Of a DNA stretch of 64,000 bases, positions 23,178-35,965 are shown piece after piece. The stretch is taken from positions 2,766,379-2,830,378 of the forward strand of contig OY730170.1 in NCBI GenBank assembly GCA_963422465.1, given 5' to 3'. The notes beneath the pieces were generated by a model. The model made no database searches, had not been told where the DNA came from, and saw only the letters and a list, made by a program, of their open reading frames with translations. Made by a program: the position numbers and the translations under genes. Positions within the stretch are counted from its first letter, which is position 1; the number at the start of each line of letters is the position of its first letter. This stretch comes from Lichina pygmaea. Lineage: Eukaryota; Ascomycota; Lichinomycetes; Lichinales; Lichinaceae.

Positions 23178-24854
23178 TAGATCGCCCCAATCGCCGGCGC
23201 CGACGACGGCACCGGGGGTGCCGGCGCCCCGAACCTTCCTCGCGACGAGGATGCCTCCGGCGGTGAGGCCGCTCGCGGTCAGGAACCAGCTCTCGAACCA
23301 GCGGTCGACGAAGACGGAGTCGAGGGGCGCGCCGAGCGCGTCCGAGATGACGCTGCCGACCTCCTTGGGCACGTTGCTGCGCAGCAGCAGGGCCGACGAG
23401 ACGACGTACGTGGCGCTGATCTGGCCCGCGAGCAGCGCGAGGTTGGCGTGGGCGTAGCGCTGCAGGACCGAGGGCGTGAAGCGCGAGAAGAAGTGCACCG
23501 TCTGCAGCACGCTGTTGAACGACGCCAGCAGCATGACGCCCGAGAGGAAGAAGGCGATCTGCCGAGACCACGCGAGCCGGTCCAGGCTCGGGTCCCAGTG
23601 CTTGGCCACGAGCGCGAGCAGGTTCGTGATCGGGTCCGTGCCCGAGAAGGTCGTCTCGGGCCGCCACCAGCGCCGGAGCGTCGCGACCGACGTCGCGACG
23701 ATGCGGTACAGGCAGTAGGCCGAGAAGGCGTACGAGAAGACGCGCAGGCATCGGCCCGTCGCGGTCGAGGCACGCCGCTGCTCGGACCGGCGCCCGCGCA
23801 GGATCGAGAGCGACGTGGCCAGAGAGTTGCCCATCGTGTCGAGACCGCCGATCTCCATCTGCAGCGCCTTGCGCTCTTGGACGTCGGCGTTACCGCGGAT
23901 GGACCCGATCATCTTGCCGACGAAGCCTCGGTCGGGCGCGTCCGACAGCTTCCGTTCCAGCAGGCGCAGCCGACTGCGTTTGCTCTCGAGTAGCTCGTGC
24001 GTCGCGGTCAGGCCACCCTCGCGGCGGGCGATGTCCGATTCCGTCACGGGCCGGACCTTGACGCCGAACGTCTGCCAGAGCGAGCTGACCGACGCGAACC
24101 CGGCCAGCAGCGCCATGAGAGAGATGCCCACGATGCCGATCCTCTCGAGACAGGCCTCCCTCAGGGGCGTGCCGCCGAAGCCGCTCTCCTGACGGCCGGG
24201 GTGTGTCCCTGGCAGGCCTTGACCGATCCACCAGAACGCGGCCAGCCAAGCGGCCATGCCCACAGCCTCGATGAAGCGGGCGAGCCTCCACCGGGCTCGG
24301 CTCGACGGGCCAAGGCCCCATCCGGCCGCGGCGACGATCGAGTGCAGCTCCAGCGCCGGGGTCACGATGATCAAGAGCACCAGCAACGACGAGACGACAG
24401 CCTTGATGATGACGGTGCGCGCGAGCGGATCGAAGAGGTTCGAGATCTCGCAGAGGATCAGCTCCGCGAGAACGGCAGCGAGGGCGATCGTCGTCGCGAA
24501 GGTGGCGGCCGACAACCGTCTCGGACTCGGCCATCTTCGCAGGATGAAGCGGAAGCGTCGCGACGACCGGGATGTGGTGGTGGAGGAGGAGGACGAGGAG
24601 GAGGAGGAGGTGACGGGAAGAGAGCGAAAGTCATGGCCATCGATGAACGACGACGAAGACGACGACGACGACGACTCTTGGTGGGTCAAGGCTGGGTACA
24701 GCTTGTGCAGCGCGACGGTGAAGACGACGGCAAAGGTCGCGACGAACGGAAGCGATGCAAAGGCCACCGCCGGCGCCGAGCGCCACGGGAGGTTTCTTCG
24801 CGACACCGGGTGCGCCGAGCAAGCGGCGTCGCAGTCATCCGACGCTGGCAGCAT
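23046..24854 (-). CDS. GPHR/GPR89 family Golgi pH regulator-like membrane protein
   Basis: Single exon, 602 aa, ATG at 24854. The family (Golgi pH regulator / ABA-GPCR-like, formerly GPR89) forms an anion channel in Golgi membranes that supports luminal acidification. Visible: a first hydrophobic segment (about 25-50), TM helices near 115-135, 145-170, 190-210 and 235-260, then the cytosolic linker with RPVTESDIARREGGL and a coiled coil (ESKRSRLRLLERKLSD). The conserved C-terminal domain follows: YAFSAYCLYRIVAT, the DPITNLLAL region, and later IAFFLSGVMLLASFNSVLQT with two more TM helices. Oddities are Ser-runs between TM1 and TM2 and an 11-Asp run near the C-terminus from a GAC repeat (about 23142-23178). 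Fungal GPHR proteins are usually 500-600 aa, so this looks complete. Confidence 0.9.
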
Positions 24855-26449
24855 TGACCCTGTAAGATGGACGCGCCCGGCCTCTGCGTAGCTCGGTGGT
24901 CGTCGAATGTTGAGGGCATCGATCGATCAACCAGGGCTCTGTTCGAGGATCAGCACCCGCCTGCAGTCCACACGAGAGTGGAAATCTGACGGCTTATCGA
25001 TCCGAGGTGTTCCCGATGTCCGGCGGAGCTGTCGCATCAAGAATCATCAAAAGTCAGTACGTACTATTGTGATCCGGGTGGATGGTGGATTTACAGCGCA
25101 GGCATCTCAAGAGACTCTGTACGGAGCGCTTCTGGATCTGATGCTCAATTCTGCTGTCGGCGACATGAGGAACGTCCTTGGATCAAGTACGTACGTACCT
25201 TTGACGGTGTCGCAAGCCGAGACGAATGTCCGCCTCATGTCAGGGACCCTCCATGGCAAGCGAGCGTGATACTTCACGTGACTCGAGAGGGTTTGGCTGA
25301 CAGCTCTATGACTAAGCATATACATGCGGGGCAACGGCCACGTGCTGATGAAGAACGTCGTCTTCAGATGACGAGTGTATATAAAAAAAAAACCTTACAA
25401 CCAGGGTAGCACCGCACTCGACAGTGATATATGCCTCTGTCGAACAGATGGGTGTTTCCTGGTGCAGGCTCCAAGGGACTACGGGGTCCACCGGTAGAGT
25501 CCGAGGCAAGATGGATCTTTCAAAAAGGGAAGGGGATCTCCAGCCGATGCACAGCTTCTTCTAAACTCGTAAAGGACTCTGAAGAGACAGCACCTTTCCT
25601 GGATGATTGTTCTCCTCGAGACGGCCGGGATCTCGTAGCTGGCGTTTAGCCTGATGGATGGGCGGAAGCTATCGCGCCCGCTGCCTTGATTCTGCGTGCG
25701 TGGCCAAGTGCTGTGGTTACCTTGGCGGTTTCCTTTCCGTAGGAACGTGTCACTTAGCTCTGGAATCAGCATATCAGCTGGCGCTCTGGTATTGTTGAGT
25801 TTGAGGGGTGCGCCGTCACAACATTGTTGACCGTCGTCGTCGTTGTCGTCGTCATGGCGGTGCTGGTAGCACAACCCTCGTAAAGCTCGCCTTCCCTCCC
25901 CTAGCGCACTGCCATCTCGCCCTCTGAAGAACGCTGATCTGGCATGTCATTCACCCCGCGAAGCATGATGCAGATGCGGTCCCATGTTCGATGCAGCTCA
26001 TTGTCGCAGCTCCGTGAGATTGAATTCGTCGAGATCAAAGGCCTAAAAGCCGCAAATCTAATTTGTTCCTCCCAGTTTTCAACATGACGTTGCCACCCCA
26101 AATCCAAGCCATCTCACCCGTTCCTCCTACGATGATCGTGATGAGAATGATCCCAAAATGCGTCTGCTGCAGTAGTGCGATGAAAGCAGATCATGCGGGC
26201 TAGGAAGCAATGAGATACTTTCCCACCCTTCCTCTCCGAGAAAAAAAAAGTTGACAAAAGGAACGACAGCACCCACGATCTTCTGTACCAGGCCTGGAGA
26301 GAGCCCTCCCGATGTTGCTGAGCGAGAAGGGAAAGGCTTGGTAAAGCCAAAGACGACTGAGAGATGGGTTTGATCCTCTCCCGGCATAATACGCCACAAC
26401 GGACGAAGAGATCGTGTCCAGCCGCGACCCAACCTGCCGCCAAAGTCAT
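24855..26449. other. intergenic, no gene seen
   Basis: No supported gene between the GPHR and UspA genes. The AAAAAAAAA-flanked region at 25380 and the minus-strand frames at 25480-25870 and 26110-26450 have no recognisable domain. Confidence 0.5.
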
Positions 26450-26606
26450 TCACGTCGACGGCAGGCCCCCAGAGCCGGCCTTGGGTTGCTCCTGGTCGGA
26501 AGCGGCGGACGTCTCAGCGATGTCGGCAACGTCCCCGCGCGGGCCGGCGAACTTCTCGCGCACCGTCAAGCTACGGTTACCCACGTCATCGCCTTCGTCA
26601 TCGTCT

Positions 26607-26644
<38 letters not shown>

Positions 26645-28421
26645 TTCGTCTTCGTCATCGTCGTCCTCGTAGTCGTCTCCATCCTCCGACGGTGCGCTGT
26701 CGGTCGTGGTCGGGCTCTGCACGACGACGCCGATGGGGCTACGGGCATCGGCGGGTGGCACCTCCTCCGAAGGGGAAACGCCCTCTGGGGTCGTGACGTT
26801 GCTGCTCCCGCCCGGCTCGGCCTTGCGAGACATGGCAGAGTCGGCCGAGAGGCTGAGGTCCGACGGTAGGCCCAGAGCGGCCGCGACGGCTTCGGCCTCG
26901 ATTTGTGGCGCGACCATGATCTCTTCGGTCATGCTGCTGCGGTTGCTCCCGACCAGCGCCGCGTCGACGCCGGTCCTCGAGACGATCTCGAGGTAGCCCT
27001 TCCGGTTCGGATCCATCTGCCGCTTCCGCTTCTTCTTCTCCCGCTTCGACGTCGGCCGCACCACGATCACGGGCACGGGCGAATGCTGCAGGCAGTACTT
27101 CGAGACCGAGCCCGGGAGGAGCCCCTGGATACCGCCTAGGCTGCGGCCGCGGGTCCCGACGATCAAGATGGCCGGTTCATACACGTTTATCTGGGGGGGG
27201 GGGAGGGTAAGGGGGCGCATGAGATCCAGCATTCGATCTCAAGAGCGTGACAGGCGCGCCTCGCGGAAGATCAAACGAAGCGGAACCGAGCCAGGAGGGG
27301 GGGGGGGGGGAAACTCCCTGCGTAACGTACCATGCGCTGGATGGTCTCGTGCACCTTGCCGACCGCGAACTCGAGCACCAGACTGATGGCCCTGTCGTCG
27401 GCGTTCTTCTCGATGATCTGGTCAAGCAGCTTCTGGGCCTCGCGGCGGTATCGACCGTCCTCGATGCTCGACTCGCTGCTGATCTTCGAGTCCTTCTCGA
27501 CGACGCGCAGACAGACGATCTCGTCGCCGTCGTCGACCAGCTCGTCGATCAGCCATTCCAGCGCGAAGTCGGAGTAGTCGTTTTGGTCGGTGCCGCACAG
27601 GAATGTGCGCGACCTGCGCGTGTACTGGTAGTCGCGATGCTTGCAGCTCAAGGACAAGGAGAAGTCGCGAGCGTCCTTGTTGTCGAAGGTGTCGAAGGAG
27701 ACGCGAGTCTGAAAGGCCCTGGAAGCCGGTCCGGTCAGCACCATCGGTCGCGATCCGTCAAGAGAAAGGCAACTCTGTGGAGATGCGCGCACAATGGGCC
27801 CCCTCGGTCCAAGATGGTGGGGTTCAGGGCGGGCTAGGCCGGGCCGCTTCCTCTCGAAGTCAAATCCAGGCGCGCCTCGAACCCCCACGTGGCCGGCTTC
27901 CAAGCGAAACAGCAACGCACACTCACACTCACACTCACACGCGCGGGCAGAGCTCCAGCAGACCTTCGTCCGAGAGCCTGTACACGATGCGCCTGGAGGG
28001 TATAGGGGTGGATGCGGCCGTACTTCGAAATCAAGCCCAGGCGTGGCGCGACGGCAAAGGCTCGGAAAGAAGCAGGGACGAGAGGGTCGGTGACTCACTT
28101 TGGCGGCGGCGGCGAGGCAACCCGTCTCCGCGTCGAGTCGCCGACGACGACCTTCTGCTTGGGGCTGCCCGTCGGCCAGCCCGGTTCGGTGTTTCCGCTC
28201 ACGAATTGAATCGACGGACGTCGGTGGATGACGTCGTTGCGCGAGCGTGCCGAACCGGGAACCACATCCCCTGTGCTGGCACTGGCAACAACCGACGAAG
28301 CCGATGCCGTAGCGGGGGTAGGAGTCTCGGGACTCTGCTCGACACGGCCTGATTCGGGCGTGGTCGTGATGGTCGGTATGGATAACGTCGGTGTTGTTGG
28401 CGGCAAGCCGGATGGGGCCAT
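26450..28421 (-). CDS. UspA-domain (universal stress protein) fungal protein
   Basis: Three exons: 28421-28099, 27718-27331 and 27190-26450; 483 aa. Introns are 380 nt (donor GTGAGT, CTGAC branch, CAG) and 140 nt (donor GTACGT, poly-C tract before CAG). The joins restore the family sequence: the exon 1/2 junction reads KAFQTRVSFDTFDN and the exon 2/3 junction TIQRM-INVYEPAILIVGTRG. The UspA fold shows SRTFLCGTDQNDYSDFALEW (start of the nucleotide-binding fold), LVLEFAVGKVHETI and the ATP-type glycine loop GTRGRSLGGIQGLLPGSVS, then PVPVIVVRP. A basic stretch (KREKKKRKRQ), a long disordered tail and a poly-Asp/Glu run follow. The first ATG in the open frame is 28421, but a CAG acceptor just upstream (TGCATTTCAG) suggests another 5' exon further right. 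Ligand and process are not shown by the sequence. Confidence 0.82.
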
Positions 28422-28681
28422 GCCGTCAAGGTCGTCCGACGACACTGAAATGCAGGGCAACAAGGAACGAGAGGTGTCTTTCAGTGGTGCGTACGGGCCC
28501 GAGCTGGGCTCCGAGCGAGCCAACGATCCCGCGTAGATGCGGGGAGCGGAAGCGACAGAAGGAGGGACGACGAGCCGGAAGAAGGCCTGCGGAGGCGAAG
28601 CTCAAAGTCCGCGACGGGTCACTGACAGGAGCAGTACTATGAGTCGTGCAGGTGGAGGGAGAGGAAGAAGAAGAGGAAGAA

Positions 28682-28712
<31 letters not shown>

Positions 28713-30226
28713 GGGGCCAATTCAACAAGCGTGCCCTGAATGTGGCAGGGACGAAGCTGTGTCGGCCCTCATGGCCGGTCACCACAGGTACGCCGCCGAG
28801 TGGAGGAGCAGCCTTGGCGGGGCGGCAAAGAGCATCGCATGACGACCCGAGGCTTGCACAGTCGACCGGCTTTCATGACCAAGAGCGTAGGGTGGAGGGA
28901 AGTACTGCGGATGACCCCTGAGCAGCAACTACTCGGGGCACGCCGGAGAGAGGAAAAAGCTGATGTCGTAGCGCCGCGATGGCTGAAGTTTGACGGAGAG
29001 CATTGTCGTTCACGTGTCAGACCGTGGCCGAGCTGGTCGAGGGACCCGGCCACGGTCACAAGTAATGAGATGATCCTTGTCTCATCGTCGTAGGTACGCA
29101 CGTAGTACGTAACGTACAGTACGCACAGTACTCGTAGGATACAGTACTTGTACGTACTCGTGTACGAGGGTACAAAGTACTGTACGAGGGAGCTATGGGG
29201 GTATGGCTACAGTGACTCGACACAAGTTTGTGTACTCCGTACGGCTCATCCAACATCGACTTGGATACGTTCTCTAGCTGTACTCGTGCCTTGGAGGTAC
29301 TTCGTACCTCCCACTCCCTCGCAAGCGAGGTCGGGACACCTTACTCCTCCAAGGCACGGGTACGTGATGCGACCCGGACAATTACTGCCATGCCCCTCTT
29401 ACTAGTACTTCGGTGCCCCGCTCGCTTAGGTAGGTACATGCACTTTGCAAAACTATCACATGTAAAGCTAGGTATCTCTTCGATCTGAGCATATCATAAG
29501 TCTTGATAGAACCCCATAGCAGGTACTTTTCGGTCGTAAATTTTGAGAAGCTATGTGAGATGCTCGGTCCTACGATAGTGCACTCGTATCTCAGTTTTGA
29601 TGTCGGATATTACTTTTTGAGGGGGATAGAGATTCCCGTGGCTGTGCGACTGTGTCGGTCGGGGGACTGATGCCCCAGAAGTTTAGCAGTACTTATTGTT
29701 ACTCGGGGCTACGTAACGTACCATAGAATTGGAAGTACCAGAAGTAAGCGAGGAGGTGGATAATGAAGACCTTAGTTCGCTTACGTAAGTGGATTTACAG
29801 ACATCTGATTACATAAGGCGCACGATGTCACGGAGGGGTACGAGGTACGTACGAGTAAGTACCTCCGCGTTACGGCTCTGCGTGGCTGCGACTCTCGGCC
29901 CCCTGAAGGCACATGATCGTGACGGGCAGGCAGGCTGAGAGGAAGGTGCTTCTTCGCCCATTGTCAGACGAGGAGATGCGTGTTGTAGACATTTACTCGA
30001 TGGAAGAAAAGCGAGATTCATATGAATTCAGTGGGTCGATGAGAGCGACATTCACACAGGCGACACAAGTACGACGCTGGTCAAGGTGACGTTGCGGATC
30101 TCAGGATCTGAGTATGATGTAAGATACGCTCTGGGAAAATTTACAGGTGTAGATGCACGTAGGGAGTGTGCGAGCCGTACAGAATCGAATCAGAGACAGA
30201 CCCCAACGATGATCGTCGGCGAAACG
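28422..30226. other. intergenic; CAG repeat and GTAC-rich cluster
   Basis: Contains (GAA/GAG)n then (CAG)8 at about 28660-28712 and a dense TACGTA/GTAC block at 29090-29180. No gene recognised, although a first exon of the neighbouring UspA gene may lie at 28430-28800. Confidence 0.55.
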
Positions 30227-31854
30227 TCATGTGACGACGTCGCCACCGAAGCCCACCGGTCTTCGACGATCTCGGGCCAGCGGGACCATGGCCATGGCTT
30301 TGTAGGTCTTCCCCATGCCGGCGCGGTCGACGAGTCGCTTCCAACCGCTGTCGATACGCTTGACCTTGTCTGGGTCCGAACCGTCGGCCCGCTGGAGCAG
30401 CTGCTGGGCCCTCTCGCGGATGCCCATGGCTTGGAGGAAGTGATGTTGCTCCACCGGTCCGTGCACCTCGACGTGCGGGCTCGCGCCCACTGCAGCCTCC
30501 GCCAAGGCTGTGAAGTCGACGTCGGCGGAGAGGTCCACGAGCCCGGCAGACGAGAACGGAGATACGGTCCGATGAGCCCTGATGCCTCGGAGCGAGTTCA
30601 CCGGCACCGTCGCCGATGGACCGTAGTCGATGATCAAGGCCGCGCCGGCCGGTGCCTTCTTCTGTTGAGATGAGCCTTTGCCCCCGCCGATGCGAAGCGC
30701 GATCTCTTCGGCACAAGAGCGCGCCGTCGGACTGATCTCGATGACGGCTCCTTGTTCGCTTTCAAGCGCCCTGTACCGAGGTGAGAGCCGCGGAAGGAAA
30801 GCACTGTGAGGCGTCGCCCCCTTCGACAAGGTGAGCTCGAATTCGGGACTCTCATCGGGAGGGATGTGCAATCCTGTATTCGACACCTCGGCCCGAGCTT
30901 GAGGTGCGATGACGTGCGACACCAGCATCTCCCGCCACAAGGCGGTAGGTGATGACGGCTGTCCGCCCGCCCGCGGCGTTGCTCCCTGCGACGCCATCGA
31001 TTGAAAGACGTGGACTGGCAACGCGTCAAAGAACTCGTGCGCTACCACGAATGAAGACCTCTGCGCCTCTGAGGCGTTCGTCAGCCAAGCCCAGACGCCC
31101 CAGCCTCGGCACGTGAGATCGGCTGCTCACGTTTGGGGACCGATCTCAAGTCGTCGACCCAGACGACAGCCTTATCCGAGTGTTTACTTCGGCTTTGGTG
31201 GCCCGTCGACGTCTCTTGCATGGCCGCATCCCCGCACAAGACTCGCTTTTGGGTGTCTCGCAATGTAGGGCTCGCTTCGACGAGGTAGATATTCTCGATG
31301 GCCGAGGTGAAATCGCCGAACGACCTGATCGTCTGTGCACGACGGCATTAGCATCGTAGTCGTCGCCGCGTGGTGTTGGAACAGCGCGCACACCCTTAGC
31401 ATGTCGTCCATCAATGTCCCTCGCCCTGGGCCCAGCTCGATGAGGTCGATGCCGCGGCTCGGCCTACCCTGGGCCATCCATTCGGTCACGAACCATATCC
31501 CTACCAGCTCCCCGAAGATCTGAGATATCTCCGGCGAGGTTGTGAAGTCACCTTTCTGTCCGAACTGGTCCGCGTGGCCTCGACCTGTCGTGTAGTATCC
31601 ACCGTCGAGTGACGTCAGGCATTGTCGCATGTAGGTAGCCACGGGAATGGGGCCTGTAGCCTGTGTGGAGACGATCAGCCGGCTGCCATCCATCGCAAAG
31701 GCAGCGGAACACCAACCTTGATTGCTTCGGCCAGGGTTCGTGCCAGTGGTGTCGACCATTGCTGGCCCCCGGCTCTTGATGTTGACGCGTATCTTCGGCC
31801 AAAGCCTCTGCGGTGGTGTGCCGAGACCGACCTGAGCTTGACGACAAGCCTCAT
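30227..31854 (-). CDS. NDUFAF7-like mitochondrial protein arginine methyltransferase
   Basis: Four exons: 31854-31717, 31660-31394, 31332-31131 and 31068-30227; 482 aa. Introns are 56, 61, 62 and end in AG, the last with a CTGAC branch. NDUFAF7 (MidA) dimethylates an arginine of the NDUFS2/49-kDa subunit early in complex I assembly in the mitochondrial matrix. The N-terminus (MRLVVKLRSVSAHHRRGFGR) is a typical targeting presequence. QWSTPLARTLAEAIK joins to ATGPIPVATYMRQCL; GDFTTSPEISQIFGELVG and the SAM motif IELGPGRGTLMDDML follow, then YLVEASPTLRD, VVAHEFFDALPVHVFQ and ALIIDYG. Length suits the family. The gene starts 198 bp from the divergent kinase gene. The first donor (GTTGGT) is weak but the frame supports it. 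Confidence 0.9.
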
Positions 31855-32052
31855 ATCCAATCTGGTGTGCGTATTTGCAGATTCGGACTTAATGGCCCCG
31901 TGCAACGGCTCTTTCACTCATGACAAATGCGGAGGCAACAAACTTCACAGGGGGCCCGAGGGCAGTTGATCCGGCCTCGATCCGGTTGATGAAAGCGTCA
32001 TGTCCGGTGTCGATCCGCCCGCAAGTCCAAGTTCTTCTCGCTTTCTCAAACG
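31855..32052. promoter_or_regulatory. 198-bp divergent promoter (NDUFAF7 / CDK11-like)
   Basis: The entire space between two divergent start codons, so both core promoters must overlap or interleave here. No TATA box or CCAAT motif is obvious. An open frame continuing from the NDUFAF7 side explains nothing better. Confidence 0.6.
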
Positions 32053-33782
32053 ATGAAGTCACGCTGGGCCAACGACGAAGAAGATGCCGCCCTCGAAGCC
32101 CAGCGGAAGCGCGAGAAGGAAGAGAAGAAAAGACTCCGAGCCGAGCGGCAGCGTAGACAGGAGGAGGAGGCAGAGCGCCGACGACTTGACGACGCTGCAA
32201 GGGCCGCCGGAGCGGATGACGGTCAGCTCGGCGAGAACAACGCCACGGGGCTGGCCATCCACCCCGCCAAACGGCGAAGGTTGTCGCCACAGCCCGCACA
32301 CGAGGGCCTGAACGATGGAGCGGCGCCAGTGTCGCAGCTCCTGCGGTTCGAGGCGCCGGTGTGGGGACCCTGCCGGCACGTCGACAACCTCGAGAAGCTC
32401 AACCACATTGAGGAGGGTTCGTATGGATGGGTGTCGCGCGCGAGGGAGGCGGCCACGGGCGAGGTCGTGGCGCTCAAGAAGCTCAAGATGGACAATGCGA
32501 ACGAAGGCTTTCCCGTGACGGGTCTTCGAGAGATACAGACGTTGATGGCGGCGCGCCATCCGCACATAGTCAATCTACGGGAGGTGGTCGTTGGAGACGG
32601 CTTCGACGAGTAAGCCCACGTCGGATCTCCAGCCCGCATCTACGCTTTTCTCACAGGGGAGACTGACTTGTGGCCTCGATCTAGTGTCTTCTTGGTGATG
32701 GACTTTGTCGAGCACGACCTCAAGTCCCTGCAGGAGGACATGGCCGAGCCGTTCCTCGCCTCCGAGATCAAGACCTTGTTGCTACAGATCGTGTCGGCGA
32801 CCGAGTACCTGCACGACAACTGGATCCTGCATCGCGACCTCAAGACCTCGAACCTGCTCATGAACAACCGCGGGCAGATCAAGATGGCCGACTTCGGCAT
32901 GGCCCGATACTACGGCGATCCGCCACCCAAGATGACCCAGCTCGTCGTGACGCTCTGGTATCGAGCCCCCGAACTGCTGCTCGGCACTGACACGTACGGC
33001 AAGGAGATAGATATCTGGAGCATCGGCTGCATCTTTGGGGAACTGCTCCTCAAGGAACCGCTCTTGCAGGGGAACAATGAGGTGGGCCAGCTGTCAAAGG
33101 TGCGTGATCCGTCTTTGATGCGCTCCCCGAGTCATGTACGCGTGCGTAGGCTGACACCGTCGTCGATGACGATAGATCTTTGAACTCTGTGGTATTCCCA
33201 CCGAGCAGAACTGGCCGGGCTTCAGACGGCTTCCGAACGCCAGGTCGTTGCGACTTCCCAGCAACTCTCAGAAGTAAGCCTCCTTCCCTTGTCCCCGCGT
33301 TTCGACATCGACACGGCATCTAGATTGCAGTCGATAGACCACTCGTGTCGCCCGAGCGCGCCTCCGCGACGGTACAAAAGAAGCTAACCACCGCAACTTC
33401 TCCCCTTGCGGGAGAAGCATGCCGCAACACCATCAGCGTCGGCTCCGTCCTGCGTGCCAAGTTCCCGTTTCTGACGTCGAGCGGGGCTTCGCTCCTGACG
33501 TCTCTGCTCTCGCTGAATCCGTCGCGACGTCCGACGGCCAGCGACGTGCTCGCGCACGCGTACTTCAAGGAAGACCCGAAGCCCAAGTCGAGCGCCATGT
33601 TCCCGACCTTCCCGTCCAAGGCCGGACAGGAGAAGCGCAGGAAACGCGTCGCCAGCCCCAGCGCGCCCCGCCGCGGCGACGCCGCGCCGCGCATCGATGC
33701 CAGCGGCGCCGATTTCCGCGGCATCTTCGCCGGCCGCGACGACGAGGAGAAGGGGGCCGGATGGGCTCTGAAGTTGATCTGA
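32053..33782 (+). CDS. CDK11/PITSLRE-type cyclin-dependent kinase
   Basis: Four exons: 32053-32609, 32685-33099, 33176-33273 and 33437-33782; 471 aa. Introns of 75 and 76 nt have CTGAC branches. The last (163 nt) uses an acceptor chosen by family alignment (N-VGSVLRAKFPFL); its first nearer AG would run into a stop. The N-terminus is a charged coiled coil (EEDAALEAQRKREKEEKKR). The kinase domain shows the glycine loop IEEGSYGWVSRA, VALKKLK lysine, the cyclin-binding helix FPVTGLREIQTL (PITSLRE position, here PVTGLRE), HRDLKTSNLL, DFGMARYYGDPP and VVTLWYRAPELLLG. CDK11-type kinases act in transcription, splicing and cell cycle in the nucleus. The tail is basic (EKRRKRVASPS) and ends DDEEKGAGWALKLI, consistent with a complete C-terminus. 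Confidence 0.9.
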
Positions 33783-35965
33783 TCCAATCTCATCTCATCT
33801 AATCCGACCGACTGGATATCGCCGGAAAGTGACAAGCCTGGTTCGACTTCAGAAAGACCCGAACACGCGAAGCCGGGGGTCCCAGTCATTTCAAGGAACG
33901 GGACAGGGCTTGTCGTACGGTGCTCGCGATAAATTGTCCAATGCTCATCACCCAAACCACCGCTTTTTCGTACCCAAACAAGAAATTATCAGCTCACACA
34001 CCCACGTCTTAGAACGCGTGTATCGTGCGTCTTTGACCCGGTAGCGACAGTAAAACCAAACTAGATCTTTTCAGTACACTAGCCATGTCGACCCCTTCAC
34101 TGCTGGATTCTGTATCGAGTCTCCTGGCTATCGGTCCTGTGTCGCTACACTTATTTTACGCGCGAACTTGGTGTGCCGTGCGATAGAACTCTGGTCATTT
34201 GGTCCAGTGGAGTGCCTCCATCGGAGCAAGGGGACCGTCTGTAGACAAGCGGTATCGACATGGGACAAGTGACGTTGACTTGATCGGGTGTAGATAGAGG
34301 CTTGGACGATAGCCGGCGTACTTTCATGGTGGTGTACGGAAAGGAGGCGAAAGGGGATACATGAGTAGACAGAGATAGAGATACGCGAGAAGACATTGAA
34401 GGAGATACAAGAGTGGAATGAACAACTCGAGACGAGAGACCAAAGCAGAAAGTGTAGACGAGGACGATCATCGATCAGCCTGTCTGCAGCTTCAAGCGCT
34501 CTTCGCTTGACGACGTGGACCGGTCCTTAGAGCTGTCTGGCATCGCTGGCCGAGGAATGCCGGAGCCCGAGAGAGGGGGTGGTGACGATATCCAGCAGAC
34601 CGGAGTCTGGGGTGGTTGAGTTGACCCGCTCCATTATCCGCGGGTTGGATTTTTGTGGCGAAGTCTGCTGGTAGGATCGCGGTGACGCAGGCATTGTCCT
34701 GATAATAATGTGCATACCACTTTGGGGCCTCGAAAGGGAGGCCCTGAGGTCGTGGGGCGCTCCGGCATGATTGGCGTTGTCTTCATCGCGGTCAGAGCCG
34801 GTGCCAGTCATGGATCTGGCTACCACTTGATGCTTGAAATCACTATCAAGTTGGGCACAAGCAGTTGTGCCCTTCCCATCAAAGTGTTCGTGGAATGCCA
34901 GTATTCTGCATAGAGTGCAGGACGGCGACATAGCGGCGAGTTTCTGCGCCACGGCAGCTGTGCCGCCAGGCCCTACGGGATAGGGCCTGGCGGACTTGGG
35001 TGACTCTGAGGTCTACCCTGTTGTATGTTGGTGGTGATCCTGATTAATCGCTTACGCTGTGCCAGGTCTAACACTGTTGACAAGGAGCACAAGCTCGGTT
35101 GGTGTGCTATGGTAAAGAATACTCTCCCACATAGTACCATCTGGCAGTGTGATCAGGCAGTTTTTCTGTCTTGTCGAGGTTATCTTTTGTGTCTTCCTTG
35201 GAACAAGGACTGAGGTAGAACTCTATATCCACAAGCGTAGTTGTACTTACGGTCCGAGCTTTGGTAGATGGACTTGCGTATGTAGTCATAGATGTACTGA
35301 AGGTCTGGAGTCGTAAAACCTGATTTTGATTTGACAAAGTCTGGTTAGTAACGTTGAAAGTCTTATGGAAAGATTGGTGAGATTTTTTCTAACCTCTGAA
35401 GATGTAGACCCGTCTTTCCACAGCTGATGAATCTTGAAATAGGGCGGACTCTTCAGAAATTCCTATCTGGCCTTGGCGATACTCTCTAGCCTCTTGAACT
35501 GGCCAGCTTAATTGCTGTGGCGACTATTCTTGGCTTGTCGGAACAGAAGTGTAATCAGTTTTTATAAACTGTCTGTTGGCTTTCATCTTGGCGAGTCCAG
35601 GGCTGCCACTGCTGTCTCCCCTGGAAACGATGACAGAGTCAACGTAATATATTTTTTTTAGAGGTAAACCTCCAGACAGCTTTCTCTGTTAATATTTTCC
35701 TTGTCAAGTATTGCTTGACTTAACTGCCTTGTTGTAGTCCCGGATAGTCAGTCGAGAATATAGCTCTCACGAAGAGACTGCTAGATGTCGGTTAAGAGGA
35801 CAAAAGTGAGTTGCTGTCACCCCTGATAAACCTGTCTCTCTCATCTGCACTCAAAGATGAGTATATCGATACTGAACGTCATCTACATTAAGCTGAGGTT
35901 TAGCAAACATAATGTTAACCTCGCTGCTAGAGCCGAGGTCACGTGAGAGAAGAGAATTTTTCTGT
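33783..35965. other. intergenic, left flank of the transposon island
   Basis: No gene recognised. From about 35000 the base composition becomes more AT-rich and matches the neighbouring transposon rather than host genes, so this may be older repeat DNA. An exact inverted repeat, GGCCTGGCGG and its mate around 34965-34995, flanks a short GGGATAGGG segment. Confidence 0.45.
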
